The notes below the pieces were generated by a model, which ran no database searches, had not been told where the DNA came from, and was given only the letters and a program-made list of their open reading frames with translations. Shown one piece after another: positions 25,690-39,005 of a DNA stretch of 64,000 bases; position 1 is the first letter of the stretch, and every line of letters begins with the position of its first letter. A program made the translations under genes and the position numbers. Origin of the DNA: Otis tarda (taxonomy: Eukaryota > Chordata > Aves > Otidiformes > Otididae); assembly GCA_026413225.1 (NCBI GenBank), contig CM048552.1, forward strand, positions 143,977,053 to 144,041,052. Reading direction: 5' to 3'.

Positions 25690-28600
25690 ATGACCTTCCC
25701 TGATTATAAGCTGAAGATCGTTACCACATTGTGTTTCCCATGCAGTTCACTGAGAGGGAAAGTCTAGATATATCCCAATAGAGAATAGGATCCTGAAACA
25801 GAAAAAAAATGGTGGGAAAGGAGTATTAGTTCAAAGACACCATTACAATGTAGATAATGTAGGAGATAGATATGAGATAGATAGTGAAATCAGTATTTCT
25901 AAAAAAGTTTCAATCAGAAAAAAGTTTCCAACAGAAAAATATCTAGAATTTTTTTTTTTATTTGTGACATAAAGAGAAGACTGATGCACACAATTGATTT
26001 TCTTACAACTTATTTGAAATGTCTTCTCCGTCTGGTTTATAAAATGCACCACATTCTTTGAAATGGGAGAATGAGACTCTGAGTTTTAATTAATGCCACT
26101 GCATCTTGTTTAGAAACATCTTGGGGAGGACAGCTACCTTATATTTTATTTATATGTTATTATTTCTCTTATTGTTCTATCTTGTCTTCATGGCTTTAAT
26201 GAAACACTTGGGTGCCCAGTAGACATAATAAAATGTATGACATTTGTGAATGTCAGTTTAATAAACATCTCTGGAGGCTCTGTGTATTGTTATTGGCTTG
26301 ACTGAACATTAGAAGAATGAAAAGCAACTGCTCCTTTCCAGTTACAGCTTATGAACAGTTATAACCCACGAACAGCAGATACACTGTTCTGCTGACTGTC
26401 AGGAAATACAGGGTACCTAGCTAGACAGTCTCCTTCTTCTCCATATTTCCTGTTGATTAATCTTACAGAGACATACATTTAAAATTCACCTATCTTCTCC
26501 AATTATTTCTTCCAAGTGCTGTAGGTTTTTTCACTTGGCTTTCATAAATCTTTATTGTAAATACAGGAATCTTTTTGGCAGTTAAGCTTTTGTTTATTTT
26601 CTTTTAAAAGAAACTCGCAGTTTTCTTCTGTTCCTAAATCTACTTTTCCGTATTTTTCCCTGTGTCTCTGTGACAAAAATCAGCACCAGAGCAAGATTTG
26701 TCTTCCCCCAGTCTGTGCAGCTCAGGAGTAGGCGTAAGCAGGACAGTCACTTCTGTAGGCTGTAAGAAAGAGACCTAGATTCTCTGGGTGTGTTAATGCC
26801 ATTCCTTGGACTGCAAAGGTGATTCTAACTTCCTAGCTTTACGCTAGTGCTTTACACACTACAGATCAACAAGCCAAAGCTGCTGATCAGGATAAACACT
26901 ATGTTGTTTATACCATAAATCACAGACCTTTTACAGGACCCTTGTTGTTGAATACTTAGAGAGGCAAGAGGTACTGTTGGAGTGATGAGGAAAAAGGAAT
27001 TTCCATGGTTTCCTTCTGGTGGATATACTACAGTGTTGCTGTCTATGTGAACTTACTGGAAGAGGGTTGTCAGGTGTAAAATAGCTTTCACAGTTTAACG
27101 TTCAGAAACTTCTGCCAGGTGGTGGAGAAATAAATGTGAATAGAACACTGGAGAGCATCAAGCACGAAGGAATACACAGGAACCTGTCACTTGGCACAAG
27201 GGAGTAGTAAAAATCATGAGATGCAGAACTAATGCTGGAAAGAAAGCAAATAAACTTAGGGAAGTAACGCATAGCTAAAGTGCCAATAAAAACAGGGATG
27301 ATCTCAGATACCATTCCCCTTCATGCTGCTGTAAAAATATTATTCTAATCAAACTCCTGACCTCCTTTTAAAGCACAAAAGGTAGCTATCATTATCCATA
27401 ATTCACACAGAGACAAATGGAGCAGAAGGATTCGGTGGCCCAGGACAGCAGCAGAGGACATTGGCTTGAGGGGACAGAATTATAACTCAGAATTTTTGGG
27501 TTCCCAAGAGAACATACCCCCTAATGTCTGAAAAACAAAACAGAGGAGGATTTAAAAAGACTACTGGAGATAGCGATGGGCATTTCTAACACCTGAGTGC
27601 CTGTTTTCGAAGACCTACTCATGTTCTTTTAGCATAGTTTCCTGTTGACAGCTGTGTTTCTGTATATCAGAGCTAGATATTGAAGAACAGAGAAGCAAAA
27701 GGAAGATGATACAGACCCTGCTTTTGCTGTTGTATTAATGATAATCTGTTAGCTGCACAGAATGTCACCATACCATTCAACTTCTTAGGTTTGACTGAAT
27801 CGTGAAAAAAGCAAATTCAATTCCAGTGACCTCAAAGGCTTTACAGCCAAAAAAGAAGTTGAGATTTTCCCCCTTACATCTAGAAAAAAAAGGTACTTCA
27901 TGAGATTATGTATTTGTGGAAATGGGAATAAATTTTACTAAGATGGTTCTGTCTAAACTCAGAAAGAAATTTTGCTAAAAAACGAATATTGTTCTGTCAG
28001 ATTAATGATATAAAATATTCTGTCTTTGAAAAAGTCCAGCGCCCCACTGCTGAGATGCAAAGAAAATCTTGGGAAATAATAGCCTTTTCTAGGCACCTAC
28101 TGTGAGCATATTGAGTTCAAATAGTAAATTCAGGAAAAAAATGCAAAATCTGTATTTTAAACTCCTGACTCTGATCTATAAACTGGCCCTCCTAAGAGCG
28201 CTTTTGACTTTTATTGATCATTCAAGTTAGCTGATGCAGGTTTTTTTTTTTTTTTTAATTTGATGAAGTAGTTGCTCTCCATTGTGTCTGTTAAGTGGGG
28301 TGGCCTGTTTCCATTCTATTGCAAGCTTTGGAGTTCCCTTGCGATATCTGTTAATGAAAGGAACAAGAACACAGAGCTCTATAAGTTTTCCATATTAGCA
28401 AAATCCATCAGCCCATGGAGAGGAAGCAGAACTGCGTGGAATAGATCAAATTTAAGCAGGCTAATTTACATGTATGTTTTGTAGCATTTTGCAGCATTTC
28501 CCTTTAGAAAAGCAAATAGCTTTCTTTTGCCTCTGGAATGAATGTAATGATTACGCTCAAGAGTTGAAAAGCCTGGGTAATTAAATTGAATCCAATTTGA

Positions 28601-30947
28601 ATGGTTTCTTACACGATGAGTTGCATCTTACAGAGCTGGGATGAAGAAGCTGTCAGCCAAGTAGGTTCTGACTGCTTTCTTACTTCAAAAGGAAAATCTC
28701 TGCAGAGGAAGTTCCCCTTAAATTAACAAAGGCAATGAAATCTGAGTGTCCCCCTAGTATCCTCTCAAAAACATTACCCTGTGCACAGATAAATCCTCAG
28801 GGCAGCAGATTGTGCAGCAAATCACAGCAGAATCTTGGCTAATAAGAGTAACTGTTCGAGGCTTCAGAACAACAAGAGCCTTCAGTGTATCTAAAGGTTT
28901 GGTTTGCGGGGAAAGAACTGGGAACCAGTGATACGGATCATAGAAAGACTTGAAAATATGACAGTGTTTTGGAGAAAAGCTAAGTAGCCTTGTTGGAAAT
29001 CCTGCAGCTGCCTACTAGGAGCTGATTATGGCAATGCATCTTCGGGGATCCCAGTGAGGTGTCACTCAAGCTCAGGGCAATGGTGAATCAGAAGGCAATA
29101 GAAGATATTCTACAAAACTACTGGAAATCTCACCCCTCTAAAACAAATGTGTGCACATGCTCCACTGCCCACAAACAAACAAACAGAAAGGAGAAAACTG
29201 CAAAAGATGAATAAGAATTCAAAGTTCAGCTTCAGTTTTATTTGACTGCCAATTGAGAAGCTGCGCAAGACAGCCCTGTGCAAGGTGGCTGAGGCAATTA
29301 CTCAGCTCAGAGGCTAGGAAAGACTGTTCTCATGTTTACAAAGCACAGAATGAGCACCTCAACGAAGCACAATGTATTCTTCAGTTGGAATGACAGCACA
29401 AAGAGTTTGTGAATAGTTAGCACCAAGGCAAGGGTAGGAAACATACAAAAGCCACAGGATCTGTTCAGCACGGACAGTGTTAAAAGCTGTTGATGCAAGC
29501 AATATGCTGGTTTTGAGAAAATCTGCTTAGGACATCACAAATTACAGTCCGTAGCATGCATTGATCTTATTTCTAGCTTCCCCACCAAATGAACTGTAAT
29601 TAAGAAGTGTTTTTAGCTGCTCACTGTTCATCTGCTAAGAAAACTTAAAATGGTTTTATAGTTTTGTGTGAAGCTAGTGCTTGTATGATCTCAAGGGCTA
29701 AGTAGAGATGGACCTGTTCAGGGAAAACCAAGTTACTTCCAACCTCATAGATTCTCTGCATTTTGGATTAAGATTCCATTTTGTCTTAAATTTTGAAATA
29801 AGCAACAGTTTCATTTTAATCTTTGTCTCTCACCCCTGAAACACGTCTGTAAAATAAGCTCAGATTACACTGGTGAAAATCTATGGAGCAGCTTAAGGGA
29901 CTGTATAATTTGATTAGTTTGTGACTTAGGAGAATCATCACATTTACATACTTTCTTATAATTCGTTTCTAATTTTTACTAGTTCTCAATGGCTATTCTA
30001 AAATAAAAGTATAAGATTAATTCAAAATTGCTGTTCCAGAAAAACAGCTGGCACACAAATCATCATTATGTTGCATCATCCAGTTGGTTCATCATGCTTA
30101 ATATACCCTGCATTGCAGTGCCTTTTATCAGCTGCTTCAGAAGCAAACTATACTTTTCCTGTGTTTGAGCATACAACATTGTGCTCAGAAGAAATTTTGC
30201 CTATGATTCTGCTTCTCTCCAGTAGTCATATTCAAAACAAAACGATTTCTCCAAAGGAGACAATATGAGATGAGGAGCATATGTATTGTGACTTTATTAT
30301 TTTAATGTGTTATGAGCTTGTGAGAGGAAAGCTATTGAAATATGCTCTCCTAAGACCTAGATGTTCAGGTTAAAATTTCAGTAGTGCTGTTACAGCTATA
30401 CAGTGAACACCTGGAAACAGAAAGAACTGGTGATGGAAATGAGATTATGCTGTCTCCAACTTGCTCAGAAAGGCAGAAAACTCAATAGACTTTACCCATG
30501 GTATCTCTGTAGTGGGCACAAACTGAAAGAAGGTTTTATATTAATTTGTTTGGATCAGAATGTGCTTCTACAGAAAATCTCCAGATTATCCCTATTTACC
30601 TTGATTTGATTCATATCCTGGAACAATGCAAGTGTGCAAACTGGATTTCGTTCAAGTGAAACTAAAGTAAAGGATGTCCAACTGCTAATTGTTAATGTGC
30701 CTTCAGCTTAGAGGAACAGTTCAAGCTAGTTTGAAGGAACTCTTTATGAAGTTGATACAGTGGGGTTGTTAAGTACTCAGTATCAACTGTCTCTCTACTG
30801 GTCCTCTCCTACTGCACTGTATTGCTTGCTAATAATGCAGGGAATGGCCAAGGCTGAGGCAAAAGAAAAAGAAGCAACCACTGCATGCTTCCTAATGTTC
30901 CCTAGGATTTCAAAGTCCATAATATTAGAAAAGTCTGGAAGGATTAT
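25690..30947. other. Unique AT-rich sequence, no gene recognised
   Basis: No transposon or gene seen. Low-complexity marks are a GATA-type run at about 25860-25889 and a T16 tract at 28241-28256. Confidence 0.6.
30943..30947. repeat. Left target-site duplication ATTAT
   Basis: ATTAT here matches ATTAT at 32120-32124 exactly, flanking the LTR. Confidence 0.88.
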
Positions 30948-31076
30948 TGTTCTGGTTTTGTTTAGTGAGGGGGGGCCTAAGGTGGTAGCTTCTGTAGGAA
31001 ACTGCTAAAAGTTGCTCCCCTTTGTTCAGTGGACTAGGCCGGGCCTAAGGCAGACCCGCTGTTGGCCAAGGCCGAG

Positions 31077-31084
31077 CCAATTGG
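31077..31084. promoter_or_regulatory. CCAATTGG palindrome in LTR U3
   Basis: This CCAAT-type palindrome lies about 55 bases upstream of the TATA-like box and is also present in the copy at 54565. A role in binding CCAAT factors is inferred. Confidence 0.5.
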
Positions 31085-31098
31085 TAGCAGAATGTTCC

Positions 31099-31140
31099 GT
31101 GATAATGCTTCTGTGATAACGCCTCTGTGATAACGTATTT
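31099..31140 (+). repeat. Three 14-bp tandem units upstream of LTR TATA box
   Basis: Units GTGATAATGCTTCT, GTGATAACGCCTCT and GTGATAACGTATTT lie head to tail; the last runs into the TATA-like box. The copy at 54565 has only two such units (54715-54742). Confidence 0.88.
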
Positions 31141-31143
31141 AAG
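31136..31143 (+). promoter_or_regulatory. TATA-like box of LTR B copy 1
   Basis: TATTTAAG, identical in the second copy at 54738-54745. Confidence 0.6.
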
Positions 31144-31477
31144 AAGGGGAAAACAGAAAAAAAAAAGAGACAAGATGTGAAGCAGCTGAGTGTGGGCAGA
31201 GAGGGGGAGGCGTGAGCCTTGTGGGCCTTGCAGGTCTCACCCTCTGGCCTCCTGCTGGGTGGCCGACTGGGCCCAACTCGGCCTGGCCTGACTGCAAGAA
31301 GTGGAGAGGAGATAAGATGTGAATGAGATGTAAAAAGATCCTGAGAGACTTCTGCCAGCCTGTTGTGAAGAATTTTCCTTGTGAGGAACGGCTGCAGACA
31401 CCAAGGTCAGTGAAGAAGGAGGGGGAGGAGTAATGTGGCTCCTGGCTGGAATTCCCCTGCAGCCTGTGGTGACGACC

Positions 31478-31582
31478 ATGGTGGAGCAGGTTGTCCCCCT
31501 GCAGTCCATGGAGGCCCACGGAGGGGCAGAGATCCACTTGCAGCCCATGGAGGACCTCACGCCAGAGCAGGTGGAGGCCTGA
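31478..31582 (+). other. 34-codon frame inside LTR B (copy 1)
   Basis: An ATG in good context (ACCATGG) opens a 34-codon frame ending at a TGA at 31580-31582, downstream of the TATA-like box and upstream of the poly(A) signal. It would therefore lie in the predicted LTR transcript. The same frame, with four substitutions, is at 55066-55170 in copy 2. It resembles no protein I recognise and may be composition-driven. It is listed as a frame, not as a gene. Confidence 0.4.
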
Positions 31583-31922
31583 AGGAGGCTGTGGCCCGTG
31601 GAGGGCCCGCTGGGGCAGCTGTTCTGGAGGGACTGCACCCTGTGGAAGAGATTACCCATGCCAGAGCAGTTTCACGAAGGACTGTGGCCCATGGGTGGAA
31701 CCCCATGATGGAGCAGAGGAGGAATGCGAGGAGTTCTTCCCCAGACGATGAAGCAGCAGTGTAAAACAATGCGTGATGAACTGACCGCGACCCACATTCC
31801 CTCTTCCCCCCTGTGCTGCCTGGGTGGGGGGAAGGTAATAGAGATAATGTTAAGCCCGGGCAGAGGGAGGGGTGGGGGGGAGGTTATCTTGTTCCCTGTC
31901 TCATTCTCCTGCTAGTTTTAGA

Positions 31923-31928
31923 AATAAA
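31923..31928 (+). terminator. Poly(A) signal of LTR B copy 1
   Basis: AATAAA inside GAAATAAATC, conserved in position with 55502-55507 and, on the minus strand, 20747-20752. Confidence 0.65.
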
Positions 31929-34900
31929 TCAATAGTTTTCCCCAAGTTGAGTCTGTTTTGCCTGTAATGGTAACTTTAAAGATTTCTCCCTGTCTTTATC
32001 TCAAACCTCAAGCCATTTTTTCCTATATTATCTTCCCCTATTCTCTCGGAGGGTAGGGGGAGTGAGAGAGAGACTGTGTAGTCTGGTCCAGATTGGGGCC
32101 GAACTATGAACTATGAACAATTATAAATGACAAATAACGTATGAGGGCTTTGTTGGGACTATATTTCCTACAAAGCAGGTTAGCAATTTGTTTATTTTAA
32201 GTGTAGAGCATTTGCATGTGAGCTTGTTATCACAGATTTCCTCTGTAGCTAGGTAGAGGAATGGACATTCTTCAAGATACCATTTTAGGCATCTATTTTA
32301 AGATAAGAATTTAATTCTCTTTAGAGTTTGCCCCTGTTGGATAACACAGGCACTGCAGTAGGCACTAGGGAGCATAGTGCATATGCACTCAAGTTGGCGC
32401 TACACAGAACGAGATCTTACTTGCTAGCTTGGTTTTAGTATCTTGTGAATACAAATGCACTGCTTAACTTTGGACCTGAGTGAAGATTTAACTGTATGCC
32501 CTCTCTGCAGGCTACTGGCTCAAGCGCAGCACTGCATTAACACAGCAATGCAGCTATAGGACCAGAACCAGTAGAACACCTTACTCCATCTCGTTGAAAG
32601 ACTTACCTTTGTGAAAAGCAGCAGGCAGTAGTAGACAGCTAATTTTAACCCCCTCCCATCTTCTCAGGGCATAGTTTTATGCATTAAAAGAACCCAGACC
32701 ATCTGTGGAAAGAGGCAGATGTCTCTAACCCATAGGACTTATGTTTTCTCTCCTTCATCAGTGTCAAACTTCTAGTAAGAAACCTAAATTAATTGTTTTC
32801 TATCTCTTTATGCGTGTCTTTCTTAATCTTCATGGTCATGTAAGTTTGTCCTGAATTCCCACTGTGCAGAAGAAAGACAGGATGTAATACAATGGTATCT
32901 TGATCTTCTAGGTCCTGTTTCATTTTCCTGCAGCTTCCTCTCCACATCTCCCAAAGAAGGTGCTAAAAATTAATATACAATTTCTGGTGAGTACTGTATA
33001 TTTAATATTTTATGAGCTGAGATAAAGGGTATCAGCTCTTTGAATTTTAGCTCTTTGTCTTGTGGAGGAGGTCAGGGGACTTGCTTTGGCACTCTGGCAC
33101 TTGTCAGCTGCTTATCAGTCTACAAATCTAGTGCCACATTTGTAGCCCAAACATTTTGCCACAGAACCTTTCAAGCACTGTGCTTAGAAGAGTCTTGTAG
33201 TGCTTCGTACCCTGTCTGTTGCTCCTACTTGGCCTTTCTTCTTCCTTTTGCTAACTGGGCCCACATTTTTCCTTGTCTCCTTTCAGCCTACCATATTCCT
33301 GCTCTTTCTGTGATGTCACCTCTCTCCACTTGTCACCTGCTCGCTCCCTCTGCTCATCTCCTGTGGCTGTCTTACTTCGTTTCCCTGTTCCCTGTCACTC
33401 CTTGTTGTCTGCTACACCTTCCCACGTACTAAAAAAATGTTTTTGTGGGGAAGTTGAAATGGCTGTAAGCTTAGATGTGGCCTTAGGTGATGTTTTAATA
33501 CTAGTGCTTATTGACATATGCAGTTTACCTAATCCCCCAAATTAGCACCCTGTTCTGCTTTAATTCAAGAGATAAGGTTACTAAACACACACACACAAAA
33601 TTCCTATACACATTTAAGATTTCCTTTACATACACACACTCTTATTTTTTACCATTTTTCCTTTCTGGAATATGATTCAAATATGTTCCCAATCAAAGGT
33701 AAGAAACGTGGTAGTAAAAAAATAGTAGGTTCTCCTTTGATCACTTAGCTGTAGAAGCAGGACTTTAAGACAATGTCCAGTATCATAAAAATTACAAGAA
33801 TTTGAAATCTGGCAATGGCACTAAAGCATCGAGCAAATGAAACTACTTGTTCATTTTTTTTTCTTTCCTTAGGGAAATGAGGCAAGTATAATTGAAACAG
33901 TTCACAAATTTAAGATGGAGAGAAATTTCATACTGAGACATAAGGTTTGGCTCTGATTGCCCTGCATGCATCTTGAAAATGTGTCTTGAATATGAAGTGA
34001 CCACTGGTCTTGTTGCCATTTTAATGCCACATGCAGATAGAGCACTTCCTAGTGACACAATAGCACTTCTGCACTATCTCATACAAAGATTAAAAATATT
34101 TTTCTTATGAAAGGGACTTTGATGTTTGGATGCTATTTTTATAACTATTCATCAGCTTCTCTTCATACTGATTACACTTTTTAGTTAATACATACAAAAA
34201 TTGTTTCCAGGCAAGTACTAATTAAAGCTATCTTTATGGACAAATAGGAGAACAGGAAGAAAAACAGTTTGAGTATAGAGTTTTACCTTTAACCCTTTCA
34301 TACATAACTGGGAAATGGCTTCAGTGCTTCATAAGGAAAATTCAGTAATGATTCTTTGTACTACTTTATTGTCAGAACAGTACAACTGATACATATAAAT
34401 TTAATACAATATCTTAATGATGTATGTAAATCAGAATTAATGTTTAAGTGAAGGAGAAACAGCTAAGTCCATAGAAAGTCAGAAGTGTCAAAACTCAAAA
34501 AATTCTGGGTTCACACAGTCACTGTGTCCCACTGCAGTGAGGTACCTTTAAGCTCATCATGTCTTCATCACACATCATTTCAGGCACACATTCTCTTTAG
34601 AGTCAGGAACAGATGAGATTCTGAAGCCAGTTCCTAAACCACATAAGTTGACGTATTTTTCTAACATCAATGAAATCATAACACAAAATTAAAATACTGA
34701 AAATATTGACACCCACTTCATGCAGACCAGGAATGGGTCTAAAATGGGATTTTTGGTGCTGTTCAAAGCAGAAATTCTGCTTGTTTATGATAATTTTATG
34801 TCTCATTCTTCTGTAATTCCATTTAAAATTTTTAGCCTGATTTTGTAAGAAAATATGGCTTACAAGATTATGATGTGTGTCTGTGTGTGATCTGGACAGC

Positions 34901-36291
34901 TCTTAAACTATGGATCAAATTCATTCAAGATGACAGATGGGAAGAGTTTCCTACAGTTATGAAAACAGGAATTCAAACAGAATAGAAAGACTTTAGTTTG
35001 TTTTCTTATGGGAAAACAGGTTTAAAAAGCCTCCACCTCTTGTATTTTCTCATCAGAGAATCAATATATGCTTTGCTATATTATTTGTTCACATTTTTAC
35101 TCCAGTGTGTTTTTTCCACATCACTTGTTTATCCTATGCCTGTCAACCCTTGCATGAGTACACATAAATGTGATTCAGCACACTGTCTTTACTAATTGAT
35201 GAGCACATCCTTAGGTCACACTGAGTGTACTAGGATTTACTCACAGGGTATCTTGAATTAGATTTGAGTTATAAAGGATACAAAATGAACAGGGCTGTTT
35301 TCCTCTTCTTTGTGCTCCCAAGTGACGCGAAAATCAAGTTGGCAATGGCTTTGCTCCAGAGCTATGCAGAAGGATGGCTTGTCAGGGCAAGATTGCCATA
35401 CTTGCTTTCAACAAATGTATGTGGGCACTCAAGTGATTTCAGCCACGGCGGCAGACAGGTTTACCCTATATGTGTGTGACTTCTTGATGCCATGGCTGGA
35501 TTGCTTTGGACAAATTGGTTTGGACATTCAAATTGGCCTGGAAGAGGCCAGTCCTACAAGACCTAGGCAGCCTGGGTTTTTTTTGAGACCCATTGTTATG
35601 GTTAACTATGAGTTTGCCTTGTTTTTATACGGTTGCTTATACTTAGATCAGTAAATCACCCACAGTGGGCAGATCGTTACTGCAAGTTGACAGAGAAACA
35701 TGAAATGAGACAGCTGAATTTAAAAGCTGCCAGTGTTTCGAGACTTGTGGGTATTCAGTAGAGATAAAATGGAAATACACATAAAATATAAAATCTTTGT
35801 GATTCCCCATTCTTGAGTGGAAAAGAATATCTAAAATGAAGGGCTTGGTCTTTAATTCAGCTGCACAGCTAAATATGAAATAAAGAAAAATCTTAAAAGA
35901 ACTTAGCCTTGATCCATACTATCTGATTTCCATGAAGGCTACACATGTGTTTAAGGATTTTGCTATAATGGAACAACAGCATGCAGCAGGATTGGGCCAA
36001 TATTTCTCCAGACTACAAATGCAAGAGTCATTTTGGCAAGGCTGACACATATATTTAATATGTGTTGACATGTTATGAATCTGTGAGAAATGCAAGTACA
36101 TGCTAGGACTGTGTGTGGCCACATGAAATAGGCCATGCCCTTTGAATAATTTATTTAGTTTACAAAAACTGATGAAATAGTAGATGATTATGGTTTGATT
36201 ATATTTTTTATTTGCTGTATCAATTATTGCTTTAAATTAGTCAAGAAATAAACAATCATCTGAAAGCCTTTAACATACTCAATAATACTTC

Positions 36292-36304
36292 TATATATAT
36301 ATAT
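36292..36304. repeat. (TA)n simple repeat
   Basis: Short run of alternating T and A. Confidence 0.85.
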
Positions 36305-37106
36305 TTTTCCTACCTTTTTCTCTGCTATGCAGAATGAATCTTTTGACTTTCACTGGACACACTAACAAAGTGAACTTTTATGTTTCTTTCATTTTTTGCC
36401 TTAAGATCACATTCACCTTCTGCCAAAATTAATTTAACTGAAGATATGTATGACTCACTTATTACCATAGACGTAATTTTAAATATTTTCTCATTCGATC
36501 AGTAATCTTCTCCTTTCTATGTGAGTCTACGTGAACAACTCTTACCGATATCTAAATGCAATCACTAATATGTTTGCGTTGACAAAATCATCGTGAGAAA
36601 ACCAAAAATAAATGTAATCAATACATCTGATTTTGGCAATGGGTGTGGGGCTAAATCCTTAGAGGTATATATAATTCTTGAATAATCCCATTTTGTCATT
36701 ATACTCTTACGCCAAGTTAAATTCTTCCTAACTCAGCCAAGGACTTGACACTTTTGAAGTCCCTCAGCTCTTCAAAATACAGCTTTGATGAGGCAGAATT
36801 CATATGCGAAGTTTGAGTTAGCTCTGTGTAAACAAACATATCTGTCTGGAAGGTTGAAGAGCCTGTGTTAGTTTAATGTTTTATTGCTTGGAGTTCAGAT
36901 GGTCATGAGGACATGTATAGAAACACCCTTGTAGAAAGCCGTACTATCATTATTTAATAGCCAGACCTTCAAGTAAAACCAAATACTGTGATTTGGCCAA
37001 TGAAATCACAGCAGGAGAGTCCTGAGATTCTCTTCTTGTTTATTATGTTTCTTCATATAGTCTATCAAATTTTCAGCGGCAAAACAAATAATTTACATTA
37101 TTTCAG

Positions 37107-37163
37107 ATGCAAATGTCTTCATTTGAATGTGTGATTGTAAATCTGGAGGCAGTGTATTTGCAT
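37107..37163. promoter_or_regulatory. Inverted pair of POU/octamer motifs
   Basis: ATGCAAAT at 37107-37114 and its exact complement ATTTGCAT at 37156-37163 lie 49 bases apart start to start, in AT-rich DNA without repeats. ATGCAAAT is the classic octamer bound by POU-domain factors. Function is inferred, and chance occurrence in AT-rich DNA is possible. Confidence 0.3.
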
Positions 37164-39005
37164 CTTGACAGTTAATCTCACCTTTAAACACTTTACTGAA
37201 CTGAGACTTCTGTGAAATGTGTCGGTAATTCCCGTCTTCTGAATATGTAGCTGTCCTGTACGTGTACTGTACTTACTGAATGGACTGACGTTGAGTCACA
37301 GCAAATATGCTATGTGAAATAACACAATACACACAACTCGCTTAAACTGTAAAAGTCATTTAATGATAATCTTTTGCTGACATGAGTATGGACTTTTGTG
37401 TGGGCACTGACTTAAATATTTGCCTCATTTGCTATAAAGACTGTGAGTTGACACAAATTGTTACTGGTAGCTTTTAGCTTCCCTTTTGTATATATTTTTT
37501 CTTTAAAAGCCTTTCCACATTAACCGTTAGTTATTTGAGAAAATAATTGCACCATTGTTATACTCATATTAAAACAATACCTCAGCAAGAGAGCTCTGAT
37601 GGCCTGTTGTCTTTGTTAATTGCATTTTCTCACATATCTAAAAACCATACAGGTCACTATCTGTCCATCAATAAGTGGCTGAGGTGGTTGAAACAAATGA
37701 TTTATTCCTTTTCAAAGTCATAGATGGCTGTAGGGTAAACACCCTATGAATCAATAGGCCAAAAGGAAGATGTAGAACCTACAAGAAGCAATTACCTCTT
37801 TTCTTTCTTGTAATGTGCCACTTCAGCTGCGATGTTAACATGAATAATAATGAGAATAGTAAAAAAAGTAATTTTATTTGCAGGGCACATTAACCTATTT
37901 TTTTTCCTGGTTTTCTGCAATACAAATTTTTCTCTGAAGTATGATGAAGTGTAATAGATGCTTTTTTATACCTGAAATTACACATAATTTCATTAGAGTC
38001 AGTTAAAGGACCATGGCAATCGTCCTCTGACACTTCCTATTCTAGTTTCTCCTGATGTTTATGTATTGCGGCTCTGCATAAGCAGCTTGTAAAGAAGACA
38101 TCCTGTGATTCCTTTTACTGATGAATTTGCTTAAATCAATTCCAAAGTTGTAGTGGAAACATAACTCTTAGCTAGTTTGAAATCGTGATAATTTGAATAA
38201 ATCAGCAAGAAGCTCAGCAAATACCAATGTAAAGTTAATTCTAATATTAGATTAAAAATTTTAATGTCAATTATAAGATATTTGATTTGGAAAATGTCCT
38301 TTTATTAGCTTAAAGCTAAGACTTTAATGTATTTCATCTCCAAATTGTCCCCACATAAATGATTCTTTAATTCAATAAATTTTTTACATTACTATGCCTG
38401 CCTGCCTGTCACCAGCCTGAATTCTAGGCAGGCTAGTTATCTTCTCATATAAGCAATTACATATGGCAATGGAAAATCAAATAGCCCTTCATGATATACA
38501 ACACTTGATGGAAACAGATACCATTCAAGCTAGTGAGAATGCTGAGACCTAAAAGGGTGCACAGAAAGTCTGAAAGCTGAATAGTTTATCCTTGCAAAGA
38601 AGAGAAAGTTATTACTGTGAGAAATTATAGCTCTCCCTTCATTCTCTCTACTGATCCAGTTCCTATTAAAATCAAAGGAAAGGCTCCTGTTGGCTTCAGT
38701 GAGAGCAGACTGGAGCTTTGTAATATCTCCGAGCCTCTGAAATAGAATAAACCTCCTCTCTCATCACTTTAGAGCTGGCTGATTCGTAAGTGTTGAGTTC
38801 TGCTGTCATCTTCCATGCTGTGCAATCCAAAATATCACCAAAGCAATTGTACTAACTCCTCCAAGCTCAGCCTCTCAAGTGAGATTGGTGCTACAGGCGA
38901 GATGCCAGATGGGGACGCAATGGACAGGATGAGATTTATGGTGCTTCATAGTGTAATTCAAGGCACAGCTACCAAGAACTGGAGGGAGGAGACAAAGTGA
39001 ACTGC

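Larger units (their letters stand above)
30948..32119 (+). mobile_element. Solo LTR, ERVL-like family B, copy 1
   Basis: This 1172-base LTR starts TGTTCTGGTTTTG and ends CTATGAACA, with exact 5-bp duplications (ATTAT). In order it holds a CCAATTGG palindrome (31077-31084), three 14-bp tandem units (31099-31140), a TATTTAAG TATA-like box (31136-31143), a GC-rich transcribed part with a 34-codon frame (31478-31582), and AATAAA (31923-31928). There is no internal viral sequence, so it is a solo LTR. Compared with its sister at 54565 it has lost several CpG sites (for example CTAGGCC where the sister has CTCGGCC). It also carries about 15 extra bases near 31373 and a short ACTATGA duplication at its 3' end. 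It is probably the older of the two. Confidence 0.95.
32120..39005. other. Long AT-rich unique segment
   Basis: No gene or transposon recognised over almost 7 kb. Minor features are a pyrimidine-rich stretch at about 33200-33420, an ACACAC run at about 33586-33596, a TA run at about 36292-36304 and an inverted pair of octamer motifs at 37107-37114 and 37156-37163. The part from about 36200 to 38400 is especially AT-rich and free of visible repeats. Confidence 0.55.

Noticed and set aside
31435-31769. Other overlapping frames on both strands inside LTR B copy 1
   Set aside because: Several frames overlap in the same GC-rich stretch on both strands, which is expected from low stop-codon density.
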